Shown piece by piece: positions 25,216 to 33,482 of a DNA stretch of 64,000 nt. Every line of letters starts with the position of its first letter. The first letter of the stretch is position 1. The notes beneath the pieces were generated by a model. It was not told where the DNA came from. It saw nothing but the letters and a program-made list of their open reading frames with translations, and searched no databases. This DNA comes from Streptomyces zingiberis. Lineage in GTDB: Bacteria; Actinomycetota; Actinomycetes; Streptomycetales; Streptomycetaceae. Made by a program: the position numbers and the translations under genes. Location: contig NZ_JAATEN010000018.1 in NCBI RefSeq assembly GCF_012034935.1, positions 80,751 through 144,750 of the forward strand, written 5' to 3'.

Positions 25216-25521
25216 CGTGGCGCGCGCTCCTTCCCGGGGGCCTGCCGCGGGCGGCTCCGGCCCCGACCGGATGTGGCGGCCCGGCTCCCGTGGGAACGGC
25301 CGGACCGCGCCACGCGTGCGGCGAGGGTCCGGAGAACCGCCGGGGTCAGGGCCTCGGAAACCCTCAGTATCACCCCCGGACCAGGGCCCAATCACCCCCG
25401 GACCAGCGCTCGGTGTCCCCGGCCGCGACGGCGCCCCGCCCCCTGGCCCCGCCCGGGCCGGGGGCCTTCGCTCCCCGGCGGTCCCGGACAGGGGGTCCGG
25501 AGGCCGGGCGGGCCCGCTGGT
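25216..25521. other. Intergenic region without a supported gene
   Basis: This is 306 bases between two minus-strand genes. It contains gatcacccccgga-like duplicated text near 25370-25400 (caatcacccccggacca occurs once and tatcacccccggacca just before it). There is no clear hairpin and no gene. Confidence 0.4.
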
Positions 25522-26481
25522 TCAGCGGCCGGTCAGCAGGCCGCGCCCGCGCAGGACCCGCCGCTCCAGCGGACTGAAGATCAGCAGGTCGATGGCGATA
25601 CCGACGAGCAGGATCAGGAAGATGGCCAGGAACACCTGGGACATGCTGCTGTTGTTCCGCCCGTTCTCCAGCAACTGGCCGAGGCCGACGCCGAGGTCGG
25701 GCGAGGAGGCGATGATCTCCGCCGCCATCAGGGAGCGCCAGGAGAACGCCCAGCCCTGCTTCAGTCCCGCCAGATATCCGGGGAGCGCGCCCGGCATCAC
25801 GATGTGCCAGGCGCCGCGGATCCCGGTCGCGCCCAGCGTCCGCCCGGCGCGCAGGAACAGCGGCGGGATCTGGTCGATGCCCGCGACGAGGCCGTTGGCG
25901 ATGGACGGGACGGCGCCGAGCAGGATGACGGCGTACATCATCGAGTTGTTGAGGCCCAGCCAGATCACGGCGGGCGGCACCCACGCCACCGACGGCAGCG
26001 ACTGCAACCCGGAGAGGATGGGGCCGATCGCCGCCCGGACGAAGGGTACCCGGGCCACCAGCAGGCCGAGCGGCGTCCCGATGGCGAGCGCCAGCAGGAA
26101 GCCGAGGAGTCCGCGCGAGACGCTGGTCCAGATGTAGTCGAGAAGCGTTCCCTGGAGCCAGGCGTCGCGCACCTCGCCCCACACCTCCGACGGGGAGGGC
26201 AGCTTGTAGGCGGGGACGACCTCGGCCCACACCAGCACCTGCCAGACCACCAGTACCAAGGTGACGGCGATGACCGGCGGCAGGACCTTGCGCAGCAGGG
26301 TCTCGCGCAGGGGCGTCCGGACGGCCTGCACGGAGTCCAGGGCGTCGAGCCCGGCCTCCAGCCCCGCCAGGTCGTTCGCCTCCCCGCGCCTCCCGCCCGC
26401 GGCGGGCTCGTCCTTCCCGGCGCCGGGCCCGGTCGCGGCGGCCCCGGGCCCGGCACCGGTGCGGTGGTCAGTGCTGGCCAT
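25522..26481 (-). CDS. Sulfonate-type ABC transporter permease (SsuC-like)
   Basis: A 319-residue membrane protein. After a 60-residue charged head, six hydrophobic segments include VLPPVIAVTLVLVVWQVLVW and GLLGFLLALAIGTPLGLLVA. The EAA-type loop for the ATPase is MPGALPGYLAGLKQGWAFSW. The pattern VAWVPPAVIWLGLNNSMMYA is typical of the SsuC/TauC/ThiX group. The ATG at 26481 overlaps the ATPase gene by 14 bases, with GGAGAT upstream. It is the last gene of the leader-SBP-ATPase-permease operon. Confidence 0.9.
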   Translation of the reverse strand: MASTDHRTGAGPGAAATGPGAGKDEPAAGGRRGEANDLAGLEAGLDALDSVQAVRTPLRETLLRKVLPPVIAVTLVLVVWQVLVWAEVVPAYKLPSPSEVWGEVRDAWLQGTLLDYIWTSVSRGLLGFLLALAIGTPLGLLVARVPFVRAAIGPILSGLQSLPSVAWVPPAVIWLGLNNSMMYAVILLGAVPSIANGLVAGIDQIPPLFLRAGRTLGATGIRGAWHIVMPGALPGYLAGLKQGWAFSWRSLMAAEIIASSPDLGVGLGQLLENGRNNSSMSQVFLAIFLILLVGIAIDLLIFSPLERRVLRGRGLLTGR

Positions 26482-27265
26482 GGCGGCGGATCTCCCCACG
26501 CAGTTCTTCGGTGATCTCGACGGACAGTTCGGCGACCGCGCCGTCCTCGATGCGGCGGGGCTGCGGGATGGAGACGGTCCACTCCCGGGCGATCCGGCCC
26601 GGACGGGAGGAGAGCAGGACGACGCGCTGGGCGAGCCGCACCGCCTCCCGCACGTTGTGCGTGACGAACAGCACCGACACCCCGGTCTCGGCCCAGATAC
26701 GGGACAGCTCCTCGTGCAGCACGTCCCGTGTGATGGCGTCCAGCGCGGCGAACGGCTCGTCCATCAGCAGCAGCCGGCTGTCCTGGGCCAGGGCCCGGGC
26801 CAGCGCGACACGCTGCCGCATGCCGCCCGACAGTTCGTGCACGCGCTTGCCGTGCGCGTCCCGCAGCCGGACGAGTTCCAGCAGGCGTTCCGCCTCGGTG
26901 CGGCGCTCGGCCTTGGCGACCCCGCGCAGCTTCAGCGCGAGTTCGATGTTCCGGCCCGCGGTCAGCCACGGGAAGAGCGCGTGCTCCTGGAACATCAGGG
27001 CGGGCCGGCCGTCGGTGGTGATGGAACCGGCGGACGGCCTGTCGAGCCCGGCGACCAGGTTGAGCAGCGTCGACTTCCCGCAGCCGGAGGCCCCCAGGAG
27101 GGTGACGAACTCGCCTGGCGCGACATCGAGCGTGATCCCGTCCAGGACGAGCTGGCGGCCGCCGGGCGCGCCCGGCACGGGAAAGGACTTCGACACCTGC
27201 TCGATACGGGCGGCGTGCGCCACCGCCGTGGCGTCCTCGGCCGCCGTGGCGAGGGTGGTGGCCAT
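26468..27265 (-). CDS. Sulfonate-type ABC transporter ATPase (SsuB-like)
   Basis: A 265-residue nucleotide-binding protein. Walker A GASGCGKST, Q-loop (LMFQEHALFPWLTAGRN), signature LSGGMRQRVALARALAQD, Walker B LLMDEPFAALD and H-loop FVTHNVREA are all present. ATG 27265 with AGGAGG 8 bases upstream is preferred over the GTG at 27274, which falls inside that ribosome site. It powers import with the neighbouring permease and binding protein. Confidence 0.93.
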   Translation of the reverse strand: MATTLATAAEDATAVAHAARIEQVSKSFPVPGAPGGRQLVLDGITLDVAPGEFVTLLGASGCGKSTLLNLVAGLDRPSAGSITTDGRPALMFQEHALFPWLTAGRNIELALKLRGVAKAERRTEAERLLELVRLRDAHGKRVHELSGGMRQRVALARALAQDSRLLLMDEPFAALDAITRDVLHEELSRIWAETGVSVLFVTHNVREAVRLAQRVVLLSSRPGRIAREWTVSIPQPRRIEDGAVAELSVEITEELRGEIRRHGQH

Positions 27266-27292
27266 GGTCGTCACCTCCTGGGGACGGTCATC

Positions 27293-27328
27293 CGGTGCGG
27301 TCGGTGCGGTCGGTGCGGTCGGTGCGGT
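27293..27328 (+). repeat. Four perfect 9-bp tandem repeats
   Basis: Cggtgcggt is repeated four times without a break, just past the minus-strand stop of the binding-protein gene (27335) and upstream of the ATPase ribosome site. A change in copy number would alter spacing inside the sulfonate operon. Confidence 0.9.
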
Positions 27329-27334
27329 CGGGGG

Positions 27335-28441
27335 TCACTCGGTGCCGAGCCCGGCGGCGCCGACCTTGTCGCCGCCCTCGTCCGTCAGCACCTTGTTGAG
27401 CGGGCCGAGGTCGTAGATGCCCTTCAGATAGGGCTTCTCCAGCAGCCCGGCCTGCACGGCGTGTTCGGCCTGGGCGTCGAGGGTGGCGGCCAGCGGGTCG
27501 TCGAGGAAGGTGATGGACTCCCACGCCGGGTCCAGGACGTCGGCCGGCAGCTCCTTGCCGGTCAGCTTCTTCAGCGCCGCGTTGGCGGAGGTCCTGGCCT
27601 CGTCCGGGTTGTCGCCGATCCACTTGTTGGTCTTCACGGAGCCGCGCAGCACGGCCTCGACGACGTCCGGGTGCTCCTTCAGGAAGCTCTGCGACACGAT
27701 GATGTTGGTGATCACGAACTTCTTGTCCGGCCACAGGTCGGCCTCGTCGAGGAGGACCTCGGCGCCCTCGGTGACCAGCTTGGAGGCCGTCGGCTCGGGC
27801 ACCCAGGCGCCGTCGATCGAGCCGGACTTGTAGGCGTCAGGGGTGATCTTGTTGTCCGTGCGGACGACGGAGACGTCACCCTTGCCGCTCTGGGCGTCGA
27901 CCTTCCAGCCCTGTTCGGCGATCCAGTTGAGGAACGCCACGTCCTGGGTGTTGCCGAGCTGCGGGGTGGCGATCTTCTTGCCCTTGACGTCGTCCAGGGA
28001 CTTGATCTTCTTGGGGTTGACCACGAGCTTCACGCCGCCGGAGGCGGAACCGCCGATGATGCGGAGGTTCTTGCCGCCGGACTTGGTGTAGCCGTTGATG
28101 GAGGGCGAGGGGCCGATCCAGCCGATGTCGATGGAGCCGGCGTTGAGCGCCTCGATCTCGGAGGGGCCGGCGTTGAAGGTCGACGTCTTGATCTTGGTGC
28201 CGCCCAGTTCCTTCTGGAGCAGACCCTGCTCGATGCCCACCAGGGCGGTGGCGTGCGTGAGGTTGGGGAAGTAGCCGATCTTCACCTCGTCGGCGGAGAG
28301 CTTCTCGGCGCCCGCCGACACCTCGGCGCCCTGCTCGTCGTCGGCGCTCTCGGACCCGTAGCCGCAGGCGGTGAGCAGGAGGGGGAGCGCCACGAGGGCG
28401 GCGAGGGTACGCAGGGCGGTGAGCGGTCTTGCGGCAGACAC
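27335..28441 (-). CDS. Aliphatic sulfonate-type ABC substrate-binding lipoprotein (SsuA-like)
   Basis: A 368-residue lipoprotein. The signal LAALVALPLLLTACGYG places the lipobox cysteine near residue 26. The domain carries VKIGYFPNLTHATALVGIEQ, AGPSEIEALNAGSIDIGWIG, GKKIATPQLGNTQDVAFLNW and VVRTDNKITPDAYKSGSIDG, as in SsuA/TauA-type proteins. The GTG at 28441 has GAGAGGA 9 bases upstream. A cysteine-containing leader peptide is encoded 192 bases upstream on the same strand, which supports a sulfur rather than nitrate or thiamine-precursor substrate. Confidence 0.93.
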   Translation of the reverse strand: MSAARPLTALRTLAALVALPLLLTACGYGSESADDEQGAEVSAGAEKLSADEVKIGYFPNLTHATALVGIEQGLLQKELGGTKIKTSTFNAGPSEIEALNAGSIDIGWIGPSPSINGYTKSGGKNLRIIGGSASGGVKLVVNPKKIKSLDDVKGKKIATPQLGNTQDVAFLNWIAEQGWKVDAQSGKGDVSVVRTDNKITPDAYKSGSIDGAWVPEPTASKLVTEGAEVLLDEADLWPDKKFVITNIIVSQSFLKEHPDVVEAVLRGSVKTNKWIGDNPDEARTSANAALKKLTGKELPADVLDPAWESITFLDDPLAATLDAQAEHAVQAGLLEKPYLKGIYDLGPLNKVLTDEGGDKVGAAGLGTE

Positions 28442-28588
28442 GGAGGTGTCCTCTCAGGGAAAGTGCTGATCAGGGAGGTGTGGAGGGCGCGGGACGCGGG
28501 TGGGGTGGACCCGCGCCGGCCTGCGCCGCTCGCGGGCTTCGGCGTCGTCGGGCGCCCCGGGGCCCGGAGGAGGTACGCGGTGGGGCGG

Positions 28589-28608
28589 GCCGGCGTGGGG
28601 GCGCCGGC
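28589..28608 (-). promoter_or_regulatory. Hairpin between leader peptide and SBP gene
   Basis: Gccggcg (28589-28595) pairs with cgccggc (28602-28608) around 6 bases, 26 bases past the leader stop on the minus strand. A second small hairpin (cgcgggt/acccgcg, 28495-28515) lies nearer the gene. Either could be part of an attenuator; neither is followed by a U-run. Confidence 0.45.
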
Positions 28609-28633
28609 GGCCGGAGGGGAGGCCGCGGACGGC

Positions 28634-28735
28634 TCAGACGGGGCGACAGACGGCGCTGGACGTGCGGGCGAGGTCGATGTGACGACGCGAGGTGAGCAGG
28701 GGGAGTGCCAGGTCCGCGCGGCTCCGCGTTCGCAT
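28634..28735 (-). CDS. Cysteine-containing sulfur-operon leader peptide
   Basis: A 33-residue frame starting ATG at 28735 with a GGGGGT purine-rich site upstream. It ends RRHIDLARTSSAVCRPV. The RRHIDLxR..S..CR pattern with a late cysteine is that of the putative leader peptides found before sulfur-assimilation operons in actinomycetes. It lies between a good promoter and the SsuA-like gene on the same strand. The likely role is cysteine-dependent attenuation: a ribosome delayed at the Cys codon when cysteine is scarce would change folding of the 192-base segment downstream. Confidence 0.85.
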   Translation of the reverse strand: MRTRSRADLALPLLTSRRHIDLARTSSAVCRPV

Positions 28736-28759
28736 GGCCACCCCCGGTGATCCCTAGTT

Positions 28760-28789
28760 TTCCTACCTGTCTGATGGGGATCGTGTCAG
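28760..28789 (-). promoter_or_regulatory. Promoter of the leader-ssu operon
   Basis: On the minus strand, CTGACA (28789-28784) is followed after 18 bases by TAGGAA (28765-28760), near sigma-70 consensus spacing. The predicted start near 28753 precedes the leader peptide ATG by about 18 bases. The region (aaaactagggatcacc follows) is AT-rich for this genome. Confidence 0.6.
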
Positions 28790-28974
28790 ATGGTGGCCGC
28801 CACCCCAATGGGGTGTTCATATGATGGACTGCCTTATCTCGCGATGCGGGACAGGTTCGGTCGGTCCAGGCGAGGGGTCCGGGGTTTCGCGGCGGAATGC
28901 GGCTTTCCTCCTGCCCTCGTGGCGGTGCGGAGGAACCCCGTCCGCGCTGCCACGGAGGGGCCGGACCTCCCGTC

Positions 28975-29757
28975 TCAGCCCAGCGCCTGCACGGCGTACA
29001 GGGTGCCGAGTGCCGCGGCCAGCGTGCCGAGCAGGAGGCGCAGCGCCGTCTCGGGCAGGTGAGGCTGGAGGCGTGCCCCCAGGTATCCGCCGATCAGCCC
29101 GCCGACACCACAGGCCAGGCCGAGAGGCCAGTCGGGCGCGACGGCGCCGGAGCCGGTCAGGGAGAGCAGCGCGAAGGTCCCGGCGCCCGCCACGGAGGTG
29201 ACGAACGTGGTGGCGAGAGCGGCCGGCGCCACCCCGGCGACGGGCATGCCCCGGCCCACCAGCACCGGGCCGAGGACGGAGCCGCCACCGATCCCGTAGA
29301 TCCCGCCCATGACCCCGACGGCCAGGGCCAGACCGGTGAGGGCCCGGGGCGAGGGGGACGCGGCCGGGCCCCGCCGGGCGGGCCGGAGGGTGCGCCCGAC
29401 GAGCCACAGGCCCAGCGGCACCAGCAGCGCGGCGACCAGGAGGCGGAAGACGGTGGCCCCGGGGACGGCGAAGACCCGGACCACCGCGCCGATGACCACC
29501 CCGGGCAGGGCGCCCAGGACCAGGCGCCGCGTCAGCGGGCCGAACAGCCGGCCCGCGCGGTGGTGGCGGAGCAGGGCGCCCGGCCCGGCCACCACGTTGA
29601 ACAGCAGATTGGTGGGCGTGACCGCCGGGCTGGGCACCCCCAGCACGCTCAGCTGCACCGGCAGCAGGAAGACCGCGCCCGACACCCCCACCGGCGTGGC
29701 CACCGCCGCCGTCAGCAGCCCGGCGGCCAGCCCGGCCACCGTGGTCGGCCAGGTCAT
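28975..29757 (-). CDS. TauE/SafE family sulfite/sulfonate exporter-like protein
   Basis: A 260-residue, mainly hydrophobic protein. ATG 29757 has AGGAG 6 bases upstream. The duplicated TauE pattern is visible: LLTAAVATPVGVSGAVFLLP with PTNLLFNVVAGPGALLRHHR in the first half, and VGVMGGIYGIGGGSVLGPVL with ALATTFVTSVAGAGTF in the second. Family members export sulfite, sulfoacetate or related anions. Its place between two organosulfur operons supports a role in relieving sulfite stress or moving an organosulfur anion. About 230 bases separate its stop from the ssu leader. Confidence 0.88.
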   Translation of the reverse strand: MTWPTTVAGLAAGLLTAAVATPVGVSGAVFLLPVQLSVLGVPSPAVTPTNLLFNVVAGPGALLRHHRAGRLFGPLTRRLVLGALPGVVIGAVVRVFAVPGATVFRLLVAALLVPLGLWLVGRTLRPARRGPAASPSPRALTGLALAVGVMGGIYGIGGGSVLGPVLVGRGMPVAGVAPAALATTFVTSVAGAGTFALLSLTGSGAVAPDWPLGLACGVGGLIGGYLGARLQPHLPETALRLLLGTLAAALGTLYAVQALG

Positions 29758-30061
29758 GAGAGCTCCTGGGGGTGAATACGTGATCGGTGCAGCCGCCATG
29801 GTGCCGCAGCCGTCCGGCGGAGCGCCCCGGCGCCGTGGCGTGCGGCCGGTCGCTGCGGCGCGGGTGGCCCGGCGGCCGGGCGGTGGTCCCGCGCCCCGGG
29901 GCCCGGCCGTGCGCGTACGGGGCGGACGCGCGCGGTCCCGGCGCTCACCGGTGGCCCACCCCGGCGCGGGCCCGGGGCCGGCGGCTCCCACCAGGGCCCG
30001 GGCGGGGGAGACGGTGAAAGAGGTGGGACGGGGGCGGGGGCGGCGGAGCCGCGGGAGGGGC
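29758..30061. other. Intergenic region, likely exporter promoter
   Basis: This is 304 bases between two minus-strand genes. The first 60 bases next to the exporter (aatacgtgatcggtgcagcc) are the likely promoter area. The remainder is GC-dense with no gene or clear hairpin. Confidence 0.4.
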
Positions 30062-32350
30062 TCATACCTGGAGGGGCCGCCCGTCCGCCGGGGACGGGGC
30101 CGGGCCGGCCCCGGCGGTGCCCAGGGTGCGGAGCAGGGCGCGGGCCACCGCGTCGTTCTGGCGGAAGGCCGGGGCGTCGGTGTGCGGGCGGGCGAAGGCG
30201 GCGAGGGCCCGGCTGCTGGTGGGCGCGCCGAGGGCGAGGCGGCGGGGGTGCGGACCGCCGGCGGCGGGGTCGATGACATGGCCGCCGGGCGAGACGGCCA
30301 GCAGACCGGAGTGGTGGGTGCGGGTGGGGTCGGCGATGACCTCCTCGGTGAGCGCGCCGGCCCGGTACAGGCTCCGCAGCAGCGGGTCCTCGGTGCGGCT
30401 GAGGGAGGGGCGCGGCAGGTGGGCCTCGATCAGGGCGGTGGCGTGGGTGGTGTGCCCGGGGACGGTGGGGCTGGAGGCGGTGAACGTGCCGGTGGCCTCG
30501 TCGGTGCCGACCTGGAGGGACGCCCCCGCGAAGCGGACGGTCCCGGCCCGGGAGAGCGCGAGGAGCTGGCGCAGGCGGAAGCCGGGTGGTCCGGAGGCGA
30601 GGAAGCTGAAGAAGCCGTGCCACCAGCCGTCGAGGTCGTCGGCGGCCGATCGGGCGGTGAGACGGCCCGCGGCGGCGAGGCGGGGCAGCTGCCCGTAGAC
30701 GGAGAGCAGCGCGAGGAAGGCGCCGAGGTCGGCGCTGAACTCCGGATTCTCCCGGCGGGTGACGTCCCGGGTGATGTGGTCGCGCAGATGGTCCTGGAAG
30801 TCCTCCGGCGCCGGGAAGGACAGGCCGTCCAGGGGCCGGTCGAGGGACGCGAGGTCCAGCCGGTCCGCCGGGCCGGGCACGGCGGCGCCGACGAGGCCGG
30901 CCATGGCGGGGGAGTGCCAGTCGAGGTGGTCGTACGCGGCGAGGAACTCCGGCCAGGGCAGGGCCGTGCGCCCGGGGTGGGCGTGGAACAGCTCGTGGTA
31001 GTGGCCGAAGCCGATCTCCTTGGCCATCAGCGGCCACACGTCGCGGCGCAGGTCCAGCGGACGGCCCCCGGCGAGCAGGGCGCCGATCGCAGCGGGCCCG
31101 AAGTACCGGGGCAGCGGCGGCCGGGGGCCCTGGAGCCGGTACCCCGTCTTGGCGTGGTACGGCACCCCGCGCCGCGATCCGACGTGGAGGACGGGCTCGC
31201 GGCCCGAGGGGAGGTAGGTGAGGACGCCGCCGGGCCCGGTGCGGTACGTGCCGCCCCGGCCCTCGGTGAGCAGCGCCATGAGATCGACGAACGCCAGGCC
31301 GAAGCCGCGGACGATGACGTCCTCCCCGGGGCGCAGGGCGGAGAGGTCGGCGTCGGCGGAGAACTCCGGCGGGAGGTGGAAGCGCCCGTGGCGGCGGGCG
31401 AAGGCGGCGCGGCCGCGGTGAACCGCGTCGGGTGCGGCGCCGAGGTGTCCCTGGGCGAGCACCACGAGGTCGGCGGTGAGCGGGGTGGCGCGGCCGGCGA
31501 GATGGACGTGCTGCGGTCCGTCCGCGGGGCCGGTGACCGCGGTCGCGGTGGCGCGGTGCCAGGTGACGGTGATCGAGGGCGGCAGGTCGGCCAGCGCCCG
31601 GCGGAACACCCAGTCCAGGTAGGCGCTCTGGGCCCGGCGGGTGGGGAAGTCCGTTCCGCGCAGGGCGCGCAGCTCGGCGAGCACGTCCGGGTCGGCGGAC
31701 GGCGGGGGCGGGCCGTCCGGGCCGGGGACGGCCTGGGAGCCCGGCGGGGGCACGCGGCCCGGGCCGGGGGAGGCCGGTGGCCCGGGCGGGGCCGCGCCTC
31801 GGCCGGCCGGGGGCGAAGGCGGACGCGGGGACGATGGCGGGTGCGGGGACGAAGGCGGGCGCGGGGTTGTCCCCGGCCGGTAGGACGGCGTGGAGCCGGG
31901 CCGGGGTTCTCCCCCGTCGGCCGGGGCCGCGGGCGTGCCCGGGGGCGGCGTCCGGCCGGGCGGGACGGCGGGCCGGGGTGAGGGCGCCTCCCGTGCGGGG
32001 GAGCCCGGGAGCCCGGGGGAGTGCGGCGGGTCATCCGCCCCCGCCCCGTGGAACCGGGCGGCCCATTCGGCGAGGGAGGGGCCCGGCCGCACCGGGCCCT
32101 CGATCGTGGAGGACGCGTCGGTGAACAGGGTGACGTCCTCGGCCATGGAGTTCATCCGCAGCAGCGGCGACTGCCGGTGCCGCCAGATCCGGCCGGGGCC
32201 GGGCGGGTGCGGATCCACCAGATGGATGCGCAACTCCCGGTCCGCGCGCCAGAGTTCGGGGGCGTTGGCGGCGATGCGCTCCAGGAGGCCGGTGGCGCGG
32301 GGGCCCGCGCCGACGACGACCAGGACCGCCGCGCCGGGGCGGCCGTTCAC
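30062..32350 (-). CDS. FAD/NAD(P)-binding flavoprotein
   Basis: A 762-residue protein with an N-terminal dinucleotide motif VLVVVGAGPRATGLLERIAA and the PGRIWRHRQSPLLRMNSMAE segment of the NAD_binding_9 group of FAD/NAD(P)-binding proteins. A proline-rich insertion (about 110-230) interrupts it. LVVLAQGHLGA and DVIVRGFGLAFVDLMALLTE complete the flavin site. The rest (about 450-760) is helical and less conserved. The start is a GTG that overlaps the stop of the upstream small gene (GTGA). Next to sulfur genes it could be an oxygenase or a reductase of an organosulfur compound, but no substrate is evident. Confidence 0.8.
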   Translation of the reverse strand: MNGRPGAAVLVVVGAGPRATGLLERIAANAPELWRADRELRIHLVDPHPPGPGRIWRHRQSPLLRMNSMAEDVTLFTDASSTIEGPVRPGPSLAEWAARFHGAGADDPPHSPGLPGSPAREAPSPRPAVPPGRTPPPGTPAAPADGGEPRPGSTPSYRPGTTPRPPSSPHPPSSPRPPSPPAGRGAAPPGPPASPGPGRVPPPGSQAVPGPDGPPPPSADPDVLAELRALRGTDFPTRRAQSAYLDWVFRRALADLPPSITVTWHRATATAVTGPADGPQHVHLAGRATPLTADLVVLAQGHLGAAPDAVHRGRAAFARRHGRFHLPPEFSADADLSALRPGEDVIVRGFGLAFVDLMALLTEGRGGTYRTGPGGVLTYLPSGREPVLHVGSRRGVPYHAKTGYRLQGPRPPLPRYFGPAAIGALLAGGRPLDLRRDVWPLMAKEIGFGHYHELFHAHPGRTALPWPEFLAAYDHLDWHSPAMAGLVGAAVPGPADRLDLASLDRPLDGLSFPAPEDFQDHLRDHITRDVTRRENPEFSADLGAFLALLSVYGQLPRLAAAGRLTARSAADDLDGWWHGFFSFLASGPPGFRLRQLLALSRAGTVRFAGASLQVGTDEATGTFTASSPTVPGHTTHATALIEAHLPRPSLSRTEDPLLRSLYRAGALTEEVIADPTRTHHSGLLAVSPGGHVIDPAAGGPHPRRLALGAPTSSRALAAFARPHTDAPAFRQNDAVARALLRTLGTAGAGPAPSPADGRPLQV

Positions 32351-32823
32351 CGGTCACCGCCGTCCGCCGGGTGGGCGCCGGGGGCCGGCGCCGTGGCGGG
32401 CAGGGCGAGCAGGACGGCCGGGCGGCCCCGCGGCCGCCGGGGCGGAGGCGCGGGCAGCGCGCGGGGGTCTGCCCGGCGCCCGCGCCGCCGGCCGGGGTAC
32501 CGGCCCGGGCCGAACACACCGGCGACCGCGAGGTGGCGGAGCGCGCAGGTGATCGCCCGGCGCCCGCCGCGGCGGCGCGGCGCGGCCCCCGGTGGGCGGG
32601 AACCGGCGCTGCCACGGGGGACGGGCCGGAGGGCGCTCGCCCACCACGAGGGTGTCGCCACACGGACCGCGGCGGCGACGCCGGTGCCGGAGACGGCGGT
32701 CGCGACGGGGGGCGTGATCGGGGCTTCGACGGTGATCGCGGTGGTGATCGCGGTGGTGGCGCCGGCCGGCGGGATGCCGGAAGGGCCGGCGCCGCGGGGC
32801 ACGGCACCGGAAGAGGTGGCCAT
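32347..32823 (-). CDS. Hypothetical protein coupled to the flavoprotein gene
   Basis: A 158-residue frame. ATG 32823 has GGAGAA 8 bases upstream, and its stop overlaps the flavoprotein start. The first 60 residues are Ala/Thr/Val-rich (TTAITTAITVEAPITPPVA) and the rest is rich in Arg and Pro with no recognised domain. The ribosome site and the coupling argue that it is translated; the composition does not suggest an enzyme. It is the first gene transcribed leftward from the divergent region facing the second leader peptide. Confidence 0.5.
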   Translation of the reverse strand: MATSSGAVPRGAGPSGIPPAGATTAITTAITVEAPITPPVATAVSGTGVAAAVRVATPSWWASALRPVPRGSAGSRPPGAAPRRRGGRRAITCALRHLAVAGVFGPGRYPGRRRGRRADPRALPAPPPRRPRGRPAVLLALPATAPAPGAHPADGGDR

Positions 32824-33085
32824 CAGAAGGTTCTCCGGGGGAGGGAGGCGCAGGCGGGGGCGGTCACCCGGTGACACCGGCGGGAGGCACGGCGCCACGG
32901 CGCCGCGCGGGTGTGGTGTGGCCGGGGTCCGGCGTCGTCACATGCGCCGCGTCCCTCAACGCGGCCGGACGGTCCGCCGCGCGGGGCGGAGCCGGTCCGT
33001 CCTCGATCGTATGTGCCCATGGCGCGGATGTGTCAACAGCGCGTGGCGGGGGCCCGCCGGAACGGCCCCGGGGGAGGGTGACCGC

Positions 33086-33115
33086 TTGACGAAGCGTGGG
33101 ATGTGCTGCTCAATG
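33086..33115 (+). promoter_or_regulatory. Probable promoter of the second leader operon
   Basis: TTGACG at 33086-33091 and a weak -10 (about 33109-33115, ctcaatg) would start transcription near 33121, next to the leader ATG at 33122, giving a leaderless message. The 277 bases to the left (32824-33100) hold no gene. Confidence 0.45.
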
Positions 33116-33121
33116 GTCCGC

Positions 33122-33199
33122 ATGACTGCCCAGCGGCGCTTGGTCTCGCGCGTCCACATCGACTTCGGTCGGGTGTGGTCGGCCTCGTGTTGCGCCTGA
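33122..33199 (+). CDS. Cys-Cys leader peptide of the monooxygenase operon
   Basis: A 25-residue frame ending VSRVHIDFGRVWSASCCA. It is a second member of the actinomycete sulfur leader family (R-x-H-I-D-x-x-R, late cysteines), with two consecutive Cys codons at 33188-33193. There is no ribosome site, and a TTGACG box 31 bases upstream suggests leaderless translation, as in the known polycysteine leaderless attenuator peptides of mycobacteria. In-frame ATGs at 33113 and 33101 would extend it to 28 or 32 residues; the longest adds another Cys-Cys (MCCSMVR). A compact hairpin starts 10 bases after the stop. Confidence 0.85.
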   Translation: MTAQRRLVSRVHIDFGRVWSASCCA

Positions 33200-33208
33200 C
33201 GCGGCAGC

Positions 33209-33226
33209 GGGCCGGCTGACCGGCCC
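33209..33226 (+). promoter_or_regulatory. Putative attenuator hairpin after the leader peptide
   Basis: Gggccgg (33209-33215), ctga, ccggccc (33220-33226), then a pyrimidine run (ttccctccct). It lies within a ribosome footprint or two of the Cys-Cys codons, where a stalled ribosome could affect its folding. The remaining 256 bases before the monooxygenase start hold no gene. Confidence 0.55.
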
Positions 33227-33482
33227 TTCCCTCCCTCGGTGAACCCGCCGTCGCGGGCCGAGTTCCCCCTTCCCGCGCGCTGCCGCGGCCCCGTCCCACC
33301 CGACGCCCGGCGTCGTCACACGCGCTGTCCGGCGCGCCCGTTCATCTGACGGGCCGTCACCTGACCGCCCCCCACGCACCTCACCTGCCGTGCCCGTCAC
33401 CCGTCCCCGTCGCTCCCGGCGCCCGCGCGCAAGGCCGTGCCCCGCCGCGCGCCGGCGCGGTCGTTCCCGAAAGGCCACCGAC

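Noticed and set aside
24436..26514. Plus-strand frame of 692 codons across the DUF402 and permease genes
   Set aside because: Antisense to two recognised genes and spans their intergenic gap; composition is low complexity.
29309..31981. Plus-strand frame of 890 codons opposite the exporter and flavoprotein genes
   Set aside because: Gly/Arg-rich antisense frame without motifs; the minus-strand genes carry clear TauE and FAD-binding signatures.
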